A DNA stretch of 64,000 nt from Amycolatopsis orientalis DSM 43388 (GCF_000411975.1 NZ_ASXG01000127.1:1-64000), one strand, 5' to 3'; shown: positions 24,678 to 34,604, counted from the stretch's first letter. The notes: generated by a model from the letters alone, not told the origin. Numbers and translations are program-made.

Positions 24678-25511
24678 CTAGATCAACGGTCCGCGGAACT
24701 TCGTCGTCCCGGGCACCAGCTGAATAGTGCCCAGCCCGCCATGCGCGTTCGCGTATGCCAGTTCACGCGAAACATCGCCGACGCCGTTCGTGCCTGGCTG
24801 GGGGGCCAGGTTCAGTGTGCTCAGCACCCCGAGGGCGTTGCCGTCGCGGTCGAGGAAGGCGCTGCCGGAGTCGCCGGGGATGCCGGGGGTCACGGTGAAC
24901 ACCGTGTGGCTCCAGCCGCCGCCCGTGTCGCCCAGGCTGGCGCCCTGCTTGGGGGACAGCTGGGTGATTCCGCCACGCAACTCGGAGTTGCCGTAGCTGA
25001 GCACGGTGGCGAGTTGCTGGGTTCCGGTGGTGTTCACGCCGGTCGGCCCGCCCCAGAACGGCAGGCTCGGGTTGACCTTCGAGACGTCCGCCGGGTCGAT
25101 CTTCACGAGCGCGAGATCGTTGTACTGGCAGGTGTTCGCGTCCGTTTCGTGGCGGGACTGCATGGTCAGCCACGAGTTGTAGACGAGCGTCCCGGGCTTG
25201 CTCGCGCCGGCGATCTCGACCGGGGTGCCGAGCGGGAGCGAACCGGCGGAGCAGCCGTTCGTGTCGGTCGTGCTGCCTGTCCCGGAGCAGTGCGCGGCCT
25301 GCCCGAGGAACACGTCCGTTCCGTTGCTGAACACGAAGTTCGAGGTGCATTGCGCCCCGTTGGTGTGCGTCTGCACCCCGGGGTGCACGGCGGCGGTGTC
25401 CGCGGGGGCCCAGGTCGGGGTCGAGGCCCAGGCGGTGGCGGGAAGCAATGCGGCGGCGGTGGCCAGTGCCGTCACCGCGCTTGCCCGGGCCAGTGGTCGA
25501 GGGGTCTTCAT
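24678..25511 (-). CDS. Secreted trypsin-like serine protease (S1 family)
   Basis: 277 aa with a Sec signal peptide (MKTPRPLARASAVTALATA..., cleavage near AWAS at about 29) and a chymotrypsin-fold domain. Catalytic His in GQAAHCSG, Asp in QYNDLALVKID, Ser in GIPGDSGSAF. Cysteine positions fit disulfides of secreted actinobacterial proteases. ATG at 25511 has GGGAG 6-8 nt upstream; the frame is open further up. The mature enzyme probably acts outside the cell. Monocistronic with a hairpin after the stop. Substrate specificity not predictable. Confidence 0.93.
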   Translation of the reverse strand: MKTPRPLARASAVTALATAAALLPATAWASTPTWAPADTAAVHPGVQTHTNGAQCTSNFVFSNGTDVFLGQAAHCSGTGSTTDTNGCSAGSLPLGTPVEIAGASKPGTLVYNSWLTMQSRHETDANTCQYNDLALVKIDPADVSKVNPSLPFWGGPTGVNTTGTQQLATVLSYGNSELRGGITQLSPKQGASLGDTGGGWSHTVFTVTPGIPGDSGSAFLDRDGNALGVLSTLNLAPQPGTNGVGDVSRELAYANAHGGLGTIQLVPGTTKFRGPLI

Positions 25512-25667
25512 TGGGCTCCCTTCGAAAAGCCAGCACTCACTCGGACGTGTGCTACTGACTGGTAGGCGTCGCCGATACATCACACCAGAGAGTGGTGCCA
25601 GTCACAACCGTTGTGACCCTGGGTGACTGTTTGACCTAGAGCCAGCTGGAGGTTGCAGACTGTCTCC

Positions 25668-26468
25668 ATGGCTGGGGAATGGAACATCGAGGCAGTGGAC
25701 GTCGACGCTTATCTCGCGCGCGTGGGACAGCGCCGGGAGGAACCGTCCGCAGCGGCGCTCGAGCGGTTGGCGCGGGCGCACGTCGAGACGATCCCGTTCG
25801 AGAACGTCGATGTGGTGATCGGCCGGCATCGCGGGATCGAGCTGGACGTCGTCAGCGAGAAGCTCGTCGGGCGGCGGCGCGGCGGGTACTGCTACGAGCA
25901 GGCCGGGCTGTTCGCGGCCGTCGCCGAGCAGCTGGGTTACCAGGTGCAGCGGACGGTCGCACGGGTGCAGCCGCGCAAGAGCGGGCCGTACACGCACATG
26001 ACGCTCGTGATCACCGTTGCGGAGCAACAGTTTCTGGTGGATGTCGGATTCGGGGCCGGGATTCTGGTGCCGATGCCGTTGCGCGACGGGGCGGAGGTCG
26101 ACCAGGCCGGGTGGATCCACCGGATGACCCTGCGCGACGGCTGGTGGGTGCTGCAGAAACAGGACGGCGACGGCTGGGAGGACCTGCACGAGTTCCTGCC
26201 CCTGGTGCACAGCCGCCCGCTCGACTACCAGGTGTTCCACCACTACACGTCCACGCATCCGAAGTCCCCGTTCACCGGGCGGATCGTGGTGATGCGGCTG
26301 GAGCCTGGCCGGTTGCGCCGGCTGCTCGGCCGCGAATACCAGGAAAGCCATCCGGACGGGACGGTCGAGACGCGCACGATCGAACCGGTCGATCTCGGCA
26401 AGACGCTCGAGGACCTCGACATCTTCCTCACCGAGGACGAGCTGGCGGCGCTGCTCGAGACCTACTGA
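25668..26468 (+). CDS. nat: Arylamine N-acetyltransferase
   Basis: 266-aa cytosolic enzyme that moves an acetyl (or propionyl) group from CoA to arylamines and hydrazines; in actinobacteria such enzymes also act in amide formation during secondary metabolism. The catalytic triad is intact: Cys75 in RRGGYCYEQ, His110 in YTHMTL, Asp125 in VDVGFG. ATG at 25668 is preferred; an in-frame TTG at 25653 sits immediately after GGAGG. A TTGACC at 25631 may be the -35 of a promoter giving a very short leader. Its end overlaps the convergent GGDEF/EAL gene by 7 bp. Confidence 0.93.
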   Translation: MAGEWNIEAVDVDAYLARVGQRREEPSAAALERLARAHVETIPFENVDVVIGRHRGIELDVVSEKLVGRRRGGYCYEQAGLFAAVAEQLGYQVQRTVARVQPRKSGPYTHMTLVITVAEQQFLVDVGFGAGILVPMPLRDGAEVDQAGWIHRMTLRDGWWVLQKQDGDGWEDLHEFLPLVHSRPLDYQVFHHYTSTHPKSPFTGRIVVMRLEPGRLRRLLGREYQESHPDGTVETRTIEPVDLGKTLEDLDIFLTEDELAALLETY

Positions 26469-29167
26469 AACAACTCCGCGGCGGCCAGCGGCCGGCCCAG
26501 GTGGTAACCCTGGGCCTGGTCGCAGCCGAGTTCCCGCAGCAGCTCCAGCTCCTCCGCGGTCTCGACGCCCTCGGCCACCACCGTCAGATCCACCGCGTGC
26601 GCCATCGCGATGATGCTGGTGACGATCGCTGCCGCGTCACGGGAATCCGCGATTCCGGTGATGAACGAGCGGTCGATCTTGAGGGTGTCCAGCGTCAAGC
26701 GACGCAGCTGCGCCAGCGACGAGTAGCCCGTGCCGAAGTCGTCGATCGCCAGCAGAACACCGAGTGAACGCAAGGCGGACAACACTTCCGCGGCTGCCGA
26801 CGCATCACGCATGAGCGCGCTTTCGGTGACTTCCAACGTCAGCGAACCGGGCGGCAGGCCGGTCGTGGCGAGTGCGTCGCGGACCGCGGGGACCAGGTGC
26901 GGGTCGTCCAACTGCCGGACGGAGAGGTTGACTTTCAGGCTGAGGTCGAGGCCCCGGCCGGTGCGCAGGGCGGCCAGTTCGCGGGTGGTGTCGCGCAGGA
27001 CGTACTTGCCCAGCACGTTGATCAGTTCGCTTTCCTCGGCCAGCGGGATGAATTCCGCGGGCGAGATCGCGCCGTGCTTCGGGTGGGTCCAGCGCAGCAG
27101 CGCCTCGACCCCGACCATTTCGCCGGTGCGCAGGTCGACCACCGGCTGGTAGGCGGGCCATAGCTGTCCACTGTGGACAGCGTCGCGGAGGTCCTGTTCC
27201 ATCCGCAGCCGGCGCTGCATGCGTTCCCGCAGGGCGACGTCGAAGAATTCGAACCGGCCGCGGCCGCGGGATTTCGCTTGGTACATCGCGACATCCGCAT
27301 CCCGGAGCAAGTCTTCCGCGCTGCGCCGGTCGCCCGGTTCGACGAGCACGATGCCCATGCTCGCGTCGAGATGCAACTGCCTGCCGTGCACCGAAACCGG
27401 CTCGGAGAGGACGGAACGCAGGTGCGCGGCGAACACGCCGACCTGTGCCTTGCCGGTGGTCGCGGACGTGACGACCACGAACTCGTCGCCGCCCAGCCTG
27501 CCGACGACGTCGTCGGGACCGGTGGCCCGGCGCAGGCGTTCGCCCGCGATGCGCAGGACCTGGTCGCCGACCGGATGGCCGAGGGAATCGTTGATCAGCT
27601 TGAACTTGTCGAGGTCGAGGAACAGCACGGCGGCCGCCTCGGCGCCGTCGCGGCGGTCGAGCCGGTCCAGGACGAGGGTGCGGTTGGCGAGCCGGGTCAG
27701 CGGGTCGTGAGTCGCCTCGTGGGCCAGCCGGGCGCTGATCGCACGCCGTTCGGTGATGTCGGTGAAGGACGTGACCACCGAGACGCCGTTCGGGTCGTCC
27801 GAATCGAGCAGCCGCGAGGTCAGCGACACCCACACGTCGCGGCCGTCCGGGCGGCGCAGGCGCACGACCAGGCCGTTGTGCGTGATTCCGGTGCGGCGCG
27901 TGTGCACGGACGGCAGCTCGTCGTCCGGGATCCGGTTGCCTTCCTCGTCGAACAGCACGAGCGTCGTGCACGGCACGCCGAGCAGCTCCGCCTCCGGGAC
28001 GCCGAGGATCCGGCAGGCGGACGGGTTCGCCGACTGGATCAGCCCGGTCGGGCCGATCACGAGCACGCCCTCGTCGAGCGCGGCGACGACCGTCGCGTAG
28101 TGCTGTTCGACGCGGCGACGGGCGGTTTCGTCCGTGCAGACGAGGAGGAAGCCGTCGGCGGTCTCGGTCGCCGACACCCGGACCCGCCGCGGCGAACCGT
28201 CCCGGCCGCGGTGGATCTGCTGGACACCGCCGTCGCGGATCGCGGCCGGATTCGGGTCGATGCCGAGCACCTCGGACACCCGCCTGCCGAGCGCCTCCGG
28301 GGCGGGCCAGCCGTAGACGGTCTCGGCGGCCGGGTTCCAGCCGGTGACGATGCCCTCGGTGGTAATCGTGACGATGGCGTCGCTGACGTGCGTGACCAGC
28401 GCTTCCTGCGCGCGGACGGCGGCCGCGGCGGCGTGCTTGACGGTGCTGTCGCGGATCACCACCTGGAACGACGGCGGATCCGAGTCGCTGGTCCGCACCG
28501 AGACGGTTTCCGCCACGAATTTGCTCCCGTCCAACCGTCTCAGCACTGCTTCGCGGGGTTCGGCGCTGGGATCGTCCAGCAGCTGTGCGGATTCCGCGGT
28601 CACGAAGTCCGCGAACCGGCGGCTGACGACCTCGCGTGCCGCCCGGGCTCCGAACAGGTCGAGCGCGGCCTGGTTGGCATAGGTGACGACGCCGCCCGAG
28701 TGCACGCAGATCGCGTCCGGGCTCTGTTCCATCAGCAGCCGGTAGCGGTCGGACAGCTCCGCGAGGTCGGACTTCTCCGGCGCGGGGTCCGCGACCGCCG
28801 AGGCGACGCCGAGCAGCCCGGTCGTGCGGTCCCGGTCGCCGACTGTCCGCGCGCGCAGCCGGATCCGGCGCGGGGTGCCGTCGGGGCCGTCCTGCGGCTG
28901 TTCGAGTTCGAAATCGCGCCCGGGCGGGGTGCGGCGGAGGTTCGCGGTGAGCGGGCGGAGCAGCTCGGTGAGCCGGTCGCACAGCTCCTTGCCGGTCGCG
29001 CCGGGGAGGCCGAGCACCGCGTCGAGGCCGGGCAGCCAGGTGAGGGTCACCGGTTCGGAGGCGTGCAGGGAGAACAGGACCCCCGCGCCGGCGTCCGGCC
29101 GCAGGCCCGCGAGCTGGGCGCGCCGGGCGATCCCACCCGGTTCGCCGGCCAGGGCGTCAGCCTCCAT
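26462..29167 (-). CDS. Multi-PAS GGDEF-EAL protein (cyclic-di-GMP turnover)
   Basis: 901 aa, no clear membrane segments. Several PAS domains (about residues 20-475: SDRYRLLMEQSPDAICV, EALVTHVSDAIVTIT and YATVVAALDEGVLVIG mark three), then GGDEF (LGGDEF, residues 559-563) and EAL (VGVEALLRW, Glu688) with DDFGTGYSSL. Both catalytic motifs are intact, so it may both make and degrade c-di-GMP, with the PAS array sensing a cytosolic signal. ATG at 29167 follows a GGGGGA stretch. Monocistronic; convergent with nat. Confidence 0.92.
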   Translation of the reverse strand: MEADALAGEPGGIARRAQLAGLRPDAGAGVLFSLHASEPVTLTWLPGLDAVLGLPGATGKELCDRLTELLRPLTANLRRTPPGRDFELEQPQDGPDGTPRRIRLRARTVGDRDRTTGLLGVASAVADPAPEKSDLAELSDRYRLLMEQSPDAICVHSGGVVTYANQAALDLFGARAAREVVSRRFADFVTAESAQLLDDPSAEPREAVLRRLDGSKFVAETVSVRTSDSDPPSFQVVIRDSTVKHAAAAAVRAQEALVTHVSDAIVTITTEGIVTGWNPAAETVYGWPAPEALGRRVSEVLGIDPNPAAIRDGGVQQIHRGRDGSPRRVRVSATETADGFLLVCTDETARRRVEQHYATVVAALDEGVLVIGPTGLIQSANPSACRILGVPEAELLGVPCTTLVLFDEEGNRIPDDELPSVHTRRTGITHNGLVVRLRRPDGRDVWVSLTSRLLDSDDPNGVSVVTSFTDITERRAISARLAHEATHDPLTRLANRTLVLDRLDRRDGAEAAAVLFLDLDKFKLINDSLGHPVGDQVLRIAGERLRRATGPDDVVGRLGGDEFVVVTSATTGKAQVGVFAAHLRSVLSEPVSVHGRQLHLDASMGIVLVEPGDRRSAEDLLRDADVAMYQAKSRGRGRFEFFDVALRERMQRRLRMEQDLRDAVHSGQLWPAYQPVVDLRTGEMVGVEALLRWTHPKHGAISPAEFIPLAEESELINVLGKYVLRDTTRELAALRTGRGLDLSLKVNLSVRQLDDPHLVPAVRDALATTGLPPGSLTLEVTESALMRDASAAAEVLSALRSLGVLLAIDDFGTGYSSLAQLRRLTLDTLKIDRSFITGIADSRDAAAIVTSIIAMAHAVDLTVVAEGVETAEELELLRELGCDQAQGYHLGRPLAAAELFQ

Positions 29168-29284
29168 GGTGCTTCCGATCCCCCTTGTCGGCGTATGGCC
29201 CGTCGATTACACCACCGAGTGAAGCCCGTGTATATCCGCACGGGGAGCCGCTTGCATCACTCGTCTGGACGCCAACAGTGGGTG

Positions 29285-30232
29285 CTATCGGGCGATGCGG
29301 GGCACGCTGCGCAGTCGCGGACCCCATACGAGCAGGCCGAAGTGGGCCGCGCAGGCGTGCCCGAGGACGGTCACGACCGAGGCGAGAGTGGCCGGATCGT
29401 CGGTCACGTAGACGCCGATAACGAATAGCTCAAGAGCGGCGATGCCGACGATCCGGGACCGCCCGCGCAGCATCGCGACGAGCACGCCCGCGGTGGTGAG
29501 GAAGCCGTAGCTGACCCCGATGTCGAGCCAGCGGCCCGCGGAATGCGGCAGGACGTCGGTGTGGATCAAGGCCATGACCGGCAGTTCGGTGGCGATCGTG
29601 GCGAACACGTGCCCGCTGAAGAAGACCAGGGCCGTCCGGAGCCCGCCGAATCGGCGTTCGAACGGGGCGACGGCGATCGCGAAGATGACCGCATACGGCA
29701 GCCAGCCGCCGTCGGCGATCCAGAACGCGCTGGTCAGAAGCGCGGTGAACGGGTGACGCGCCATGTTGTGCGCGTCCGTGCTGGAAGCCGCGAGGAGTTT
29801 GTCGGTGAGCTTGGAGCTGCCGAACCGGATGAGCAGCGAGGTGCCGAGCAGCAGGACGAGGTAGCCGAAGGTGAACGGCGTGGACCGCGGGCTGGGGATG
29901 AGGCTCAGCCAGGCGCGGTTCGGCCGCCAGTTCGCGGGGATGGCGGCGAGGAAGGTGGGCCGGGGAGCGGGCTGGACGAGCGTGTTCTCCGGCAGCACGG
30001 CGGTCGCCGTCGGGGAGGCGAGGACGTCGGCCACCTGGGTTCCGGCTGCCGGGGACGTGGCCGGGGACACATTCTGCTCGAGGAGGCTGGTGGCGCCGGG
30101 CATCGGGACCGGGCCGGGCTCGGCCGGGGTCGGTCTGCCCAGCCAGCGCACCGAGAGCCACTTTCGGGGACTTCCCGTGGTAGCAGCACTGCGCGCCGGG
30201 CGGGGTGCCGGATCCGGCTCACGCAGCGTCAT
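29285..30232 (-). CDS. Rhomboid-like membrane protein
   Basis: About 315 aa. A Pro/Ala-rich cytosolic N-terminus of about 115 residues is followed by six or so membrane helices with ARHPFTALLTSAFW and PFERRFGGLRTALVFFSGHV, the rhomboid-like block of actinobacterial proteins. The catalytic GxSG serine motif of true rhomboid proteases is not evident, so it may be an inactive relative. Start is uncertain: ATG at 30232 is used, but in-frame starts at 30253 and 30298 exist and none has a convincing ribosome site. Confidence 0.75.
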   Translation of the reverse strand: MTLREPDPAPRPARSAATTGSPRKWLSVRWLGRPTPAEPGPVPMPGATSLLEQNVSPATSPAAGTQVADVLASPTATAVLPENTLVQPAPRPTFLAAIPANWRPNRAWLSLIPSPRSTPFTFGYLVLLLGTSLLIRFGSSKLTDKLLAASSTDAHNMARHPFTALLTSAFWIADGGWLPYAVIFAIAVAPFERRFGGLRTALVFFSGHVFATIATELPVMALIHTDVLPHSAGRWLDIGVSYGFLTTAGVLVAMLRGRSRIVGIAALELFVIGVYVTDDPATLASVVTVLGHACAAHFGLLVWGPRLRSVPRIAR

Positions 30233-30402
30233 GTGTCCAGAGTGGCTGGGCATGCTGGGATTTTGGCTAAGCGCAGCTGTGAATGCGCTGTGATTCACCC
30301 CCCGCTAGAGTGAGCACTCTGGGTAGAAGGTTTTACTCTTTGTCACCCGTTCGGTGGCCGTATCCGGTAGGAATAGGCCACTCCTGGTGAAAGGTCTCGC
30401 TG

Positions 30403-30942
30403 GTGCACGACGAGGTTTCGGTCGCCGAGCTGCTGGTGCGCGAGGGACACGAACGACGGATCCCGCCGCCGTCCCGGTCCCGGTGGCGCATGGTCGCGGT
30501 GATGCTCGCGGTGATCGTCGGCTGCGGGGCCGCGGCCACGCTCGTCTCGTACGGGACCACGGCGAACGACGGGGCCGCCCGGATCACCGAGATGCGCGTG
30601 ATCGAGATGCCGGACCGCATCGACGGGGCCGGTGGCGTAGACGAGACCAACCCGCCCACGCCCACCGGCGAGGAGACCGAAGAGGGCACTGCCGGAGCCG
30701 GGGACGCGCCGTCGACCAAGCCGAACGTCAATCCGTTCGGCGAGGACAGCACCCCGGACCACCCGACTGATTCCGCCCCGGCGCATCCGTCGTCGAGCGA
30801 GCGGCCGGAAACCACCGCCCCGACCGGGCCGACCGAGCCGACACGGCCGCCGTCGAGCTCGTCGGCTCCGCCGAGTTCGAGCCAGTCGTCGTCCCCGAGC
30901 AGCCACGAGCCGCCGTGCGTGCTCAACATCATTTGCCTGTGA
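30403..30942 (+). CDS. Hypothetical one-helix protein with Pro/Ser/Thr-rich tail
   Basis: 179 aa: a short basic cytosolic N-terminus (MHDEVSVAELLVREGHERR), one membrane helix (about 29-50, RMVAVMLAVIVGCGAAATLV) and an external low-complexity region of Pro, Ser, Thr and Glu, ending PPCVLNIICL with two cysteines. No domain recognised; the same layout is common in actinobacterial surface proteins. GTG at 30403 was taken from the open frame, with GAAAGG 8 nt upstream. It is divergent from the rhomboid-like gene and 48 bp before an APC permease. Confidence 0.7.
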   Translation: MHDEVSVAELLVREGHERRIPPPSRSRWRMVAVMLAVIVGCGAAATLVSYGTTANDGAARITEMRVIEMPDRIDGAGGVDETNPPTPTGEETEEGTAGAGDAPSTKPNVNPFGEDSTPDHPTDSAPAHPSSSERPETTAPTGPTEPTRPPSSSSAPPSSSQSSSPSSHEPPCVLNIICL

Positions 30943-30990
30943 CCCTGAGCGACTGCTGAGCTTGCTCCGCGCGAGGCGGCGGAACCCGGC

Positions 30991-32925
30991 ATGATCGGCC
31001 GCGTGCCGAATACACAGCTTCGCGCCTGGCTCCTCGAAGGCGAGCACAAGCGCGCCCAGCAGATGACCGGTGGCAAGCGCGAGACCAAAAAGGCCGAACA
31101 GCCGTGGTGGAAGGTCATGTGCCTCACCGGCGTCGACTACTTCTCCACGCTCGGATATCAGCCGGGCATCGCCGCGCTCGCGGCCGGAGTGCTGTCGCCG
31201 CTGGCCACCGTGGTGCTGGTGGTGCTGACGCTCGCCGGCGCGCTGCCGATTTACCGCCGGGTCGCGAAGGAAAGCCCGCATGGCCAAGGCTCGATCGCGA
31301 TGCTGGAGAAGCTGCTGTCTCGGTGGGGCGGCAAGCTGCTAGTGCTTGCGCTGCTTGGATTTGCCGCGACGGACTTCGTCATCACCGTGACGTTGTCCGC
31401 GGCCGACGCGACCGCGCACGTGATCGAGAATCCGTTCGTTCCGGCCGCGCTGCACGGCGGGCAGGTCTGGATCACGTTGGTGCTCATCGCGTTGCTGGGC
31501 GCGGTGTTCCTCAAGGGATTCGCCGAGGCGATCGGGGTCGCGGTGGTTCTCGTGGGGGTTTACCTCGCGTTGAACGTCGTGGTGGTGGTTACCGCGCTGG
31601 CGCACGTGTTCGGGGCGCCGCAGTTGATTGTCAACTGGCAGCATCTGCTGGTCAGCGAGCATCCCAATCCGTGGTTGATGGTCGGGGTGGCGCTGGTGGT
31701 GTTTCCGAAGCTCGCGCTGGGGTTGTCCGGGTTCGAGACCGGGGTTTCGGTGATGCCGCTGGTCCGCGGGTCCCGCGGGGACACGGAGGCGGACCCGGTG
31801 GGGCGGATCCGGAACACCCGGCGGTTGCTGCTCACCGCGGCGTTGATCATGAGCGCGTTTCTGATCACGTCCAGTTTCGCCACCGCGGTGCTGATTCCGC
31901 AGCAGGAGTTTCAGGCCGGGGGCAAGGCCAACGGGCGGGCGCTGGCTTATCTCGCGCACAGTTACCTCGGTGACGGCTTCGGCACGGTCTACGACGTCAG
32001 CACCATCGCGATCTTGTGGTTTGCCGGGGCGTCGGCGATGGCTGGGTTGCTGAATATCGTGCCCCGGTATCTGCCGCGGTATGGGATGGCTCCGGATTGG
32101 GCCCGGGCTACCCGGCCGTTGGTGATCGTGGTTTCGGTGATCGCGTTTGTGATCACGTTGATCTTCGATGCCGACGTCGAGGCGCAGGGCGGCGCGTACG
32201 CGACTGGCGTGCTGGTGCTGATCTCGTCGGCGTCGGTCGCGGTGACCTTGTCGGCCCGGCGGCTCCGGCAGCGGGCGTTCTGGGCTTATCTGGCGATTAC
32301 GCTGGTGTTTTCGTACACGACGATCGCCAATATCGTGGAGCGGCCGGAGGGGGTGAAGATCGCCGGGTTCTTCATCGGGGCGATCGTGGTGACCTCGTTG
32401 ATCTCGCGGGCTACTCGGTCGTTGGAGTTGCGCGTCGAGAAGGTGGAACTGGACGCGGCCGCGCAGCGGATCGTGGACAAGGCGGTGCGGTCCGGGGCGG
32501 TGCGGATCATCGCCAACGAGCCGGATGCCCGGGACGAGGCGGAGTATCGGGACAAGGAGCGGGAGGCCCGGGAAGACAACCATATTCCCCGGGACAGTGC
32601 GTTGTTCTTCCTTGAGGTCACTATTTCGGATGCTTCCGATTTTGAGACTACTCTGCGGGTGCATGGGGAGAAGCGGGCGGGGTATCGGATTTTGCGGATG
32701 AAGAGTCCTTCTATTGCCAATGCTATTGCGGCGGTGTTGTTGTATTTGCGGGATGAGACTGGGTTGCAGCCGCATATTTACTTTGCTTGGACGGAGGGGA
32801 ATCCGTTTAAGTTTTTGGTTCGGTATTTGTTTTTCGGGGATGGGGATGTGCCGCCGGTTACCCGGGAGGTGTTGCGGAGGGCGGAGCCCGATCCGCATCG
32901 GCGGCCGTTGGTTCATGTGGGGTGA
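30991..32925 (+). CDS. APC-superfamily amino acid permease with cytosolic C-terminus
   Basis: 644-aa inner-membrane transporter. About 12 helices (from about residue 50, GIAALAAGVLSPLATVVLV) precede a C-terminal soluble region from about 470 (LRVEKVELDAAAQRIVDKAVRSG...). The N-terminal CLTGVDYFSTLGYQPGIA segment is the conserved first-helix region of this actinobacterial permease subgroup. Substrate unknown; amino acids or K+ are the usual guesses. ATG at 30991 is used; GTG at 31003 (VPNTQL) is an alternative. The last 250 bp are less GC-rich than the rest of the window. Followed by repeat copy 2. Confidence 0.83.
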   Translation: MIGRVPNTQLRAWLLEGEHKRAQQMTGGKRETKKAEQPWWKVMCLTGVDYFSTLGYQPGIAALAAGVLSPLATVVLVVLTLAGALPIYRRVAKESPHGQGSIAMLEKLLSRWGGKLLVLALLGFAATDFVITVTLSAADATAHVIENPFVPAALHGGQVWITLVLIALLGAVFLKGFAEAIGVAVVLVGVYLALNVVVVVTALAHVFGAPQLIVNWQHLLVSEHPNPWLMVGVALVVFPKLALGLSGFETGVSVMPLVRGSRGDTEADPVGRIRNTRRLLLTAALIMSAFLITSSFATAVLIPQQEFQAGGKANGRALAYLAHSYLGDGFGTVYDVSTIAILWFAGASAMAGLLNIVPRYLPRYGMAPDWARATRPLVIVVSVIAFVITLIFDADVEAQGGAYATGVLVLISSASVAVTLSARRLRQRAFWAYLAITLVFSYTTIANIVERPEGVKIAGFFIGAIVVTSLISRATRSLELRVEKVELDAAAQRIVDKAVRSGAVRIIANEPDARDEAEYRDKEREAREDNHIPRDSALFFLEVTISDASDFETTLRVHGEKRAGYRILRMKSPSIANAIAAVLLYLRDETGLQPHIYFAWTEGNPFKFLVRYLFFGDGDVPPVTREVLRRAEPDPHRRPLVHVG

Positions 32926-32931
32926 CGGGGG

Positions 32932-33129
32932 CGGCTCGTCGCCTGGCGGCGACATTGCGCCCTCCGGTGTGTGTGGGGCACCCCGAAGCTTGATTGTGCT
33001 GACGGTCTTGGGGTGCTTGTCAAGGCGGGAAAGCGTGCCTTGACAAGCACCCCAAGACCGCAGGGAGGCTTCGTATCGGGGTGCGGGGGAGGGGCTGGGT
33101 GCCTCGATGGGTGGGTGCAGCGGCTGCGG
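32932..33129. repeat. Dispersed double-hairpin repeat, copy 2
   Basis: 198-bp core matching copy 1 (14917-15114). Hairpin 1 is GTCGCC-TGGC-GGCGAC (32938-32953). Hairpin 2 has perfect 24-bp arms, 33003-33026 with 33037-33060, around the identical loop GGGAAAGCGT. The outer part of the stem (CGGTCTTGG with CCAAGACCG) is different from copy 1 (CGGGCGGTG with CGCCGCCCG) yet paired in both. It sits 6 bp after the permease stop, between convergent genes. Confidence 0.88.
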
Positions 33130-33190
33130 TTGTGTGTGTGGATCCTGAGGGGGGAGTATGGGATCGGGGTGAAGCTTGCGGGTCGCCTGC

Positions 33191-34531
33191 TTACGGCAGC
33201 AGGTCTTTCTCCCGCCGTCGGCCAAGGTGGTTGAACAGCAGGTTCAGCACGAAGGCGAGGATCGCGGCGACGGTGATCGGGCTGCCGCAGATGGTGCGCA
33301 GCCAGGCGGGGAAGTGCTGGAAGAATACCGAGTTGCCGAACCGGTCGAGGCCGAACGCGGGGAGCAAGCCGACGCCGAGCGCCACGGACACGATGAAAGC
33401 GTTGTGGTTGGCGGAAAAGTCGACCTTCTTGAGCGTCTGCACGCCGACCACCCCGACCATCGCGAACATCACCACCGCGACACCGCCGACGACCGGTTCC
33501 GGGATCGCGGCGATGAACGCGCCGATCTTCGGCACCAGGCCCATCACGACGAGCATGCCGCCGGTCGTCGCGACTACCCAGCGGCTGCGCACGCCGGTCA
33601 TCTGGACCAGCCCGACGTTCTGTGCGAACGCGGTGTCCGGGAAGGAGTTCATGAAGCCGCCGAAGATGGCGGACAGGCCGTCGGTCGCCAAGCCGCGCGA
33701 GAGGTCCGCGGGCGTGACCGGGCGGCCGGTGATCTCGCCGACCGCGATCAGGTCGGCGGTGGTTTCGGTGAACGACACCAGCATCACCACGCACATCGAC
33801 ACCACCGCGGCGACCGGGAACGTCGGCGCTCCGAAGTGGAACGGCGAGGCCAGGCCGAACCAGCTCGCCTCGCCGACGCCGGAGAAGTGCGTGCGGCCGA
33901 GCGGGATCGCGATCAGCACTCCGGCGACCAGCGCCACCAGCGGCCCGATCTGGCCGAGGAACCCGCGCAGCACCCGGGTGAACAGCACGACCAGCGCGAT
34001 CACCCCGAACGCCAGCCCGAGGTTCGCCGGATCGCCGTAGGACGGGTCGCCGGTGTCGTGCCCGCCGATCATCGCCGTGCCGGGGCCGAGCAGCGAGATG
34101 CCGATGACCAGCAGCAGCGTCCCGGAGACCAGCGGCGGGAAGAACCGGATCAGCGCGGCGAACGGCCGCGCGATCAGCAGGCCGAACACGCCGGAGGCGA
34201 TCATCGCGCCGTACACCGCGGTGAGGCCGTACTGCGCGGCGATCAGGATCATCGGGTTGACCACGGTGAACGTCGCGCCCGCGACCACCGGCAGCCGGAC
34301 GCCGAACACCCGCCCGATGCCGACCGACTGGACCAAAGTGGCCAGTCCGGCGACGAACAGGTCAGCGTTCACCAGCAGCGCGATCGACGCGGTGTCCAGG
34401 TGCAGCGCGCTGCCGATGACCAGCGGCACGGCGATGCAGCCGGTGTACATGATCGCCATGTGCTGCAGTCCGAGCAGAAGCAGCCGTCCGGCGGGGAGGC
34501 CCCGGTCGACCGGGTGCGCGGCGTTGGTCAT
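33191..34531 (-). CDS. NCS2 nucleobase:cation symporter (uracil/xanthine permease)
   Basis: 446-aa inner-membrane permease with about 14 helices, for uptake of xanthine, uric acid or uracil. Family signature QNVGLVQMTGVRSR is present (around residue 298), as is VSFTETTADLIAVGEITG, with the acidic residue of the substrate site. ATG at 34531 starts MTNAAHPVDRGLPAG, the usual length. It is divergent (73 bp) from the MetE-like gene. Purine versus pyrimidine specificity is not determined; no catabolic genes are adjacent. Confidence 0.92.
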   Translation of the reverse strand: MTNAAHPVDRGLPAGRLLLLGLQHMAIMYTGCIAVPLVIGSALHLDTASIALLVNADLFVAGLATLVQSVGIGRVFGVRLPVVAGATFTVVNPMILIAAQYGLTAVYGAMIASGVFGLLIARPFAALIRFFPPLVSGTLLLVIGISLLGPGTAMIGGHDTGDPSYGDPANLGLAFGVIALVVLFTRVLRGFLGQIGPLVALVAGVLIAIPLGRTHFSGVGEASWFGLASPFHFGAPTFPVAAVVSMCVVMLVSFTETTADLIAVGEITGRPVTPADLSRGLATDGLSAIFGGFMNSFPDTAFAQNVGLVQMTGVRSRWVVATTGGMLVVMGLVPKIGAFIAAIPEPVVGGVAVVMFAMVGVVGVQTLKKVDFSANHNAFIVSVALGVGLLPAFGLDRFGNSVFFQHFPAWLRTICGSPITVAAILAFVLNLLFNHLGRRREKDLLP

Positions 34532-34604
34532 GAGCGGCTCCTTCGGTGTGGTCCCGCCGGATTATCGCTGCACATACCGCCGGTTTGTGTGTGACCATGC
34601 CAGC

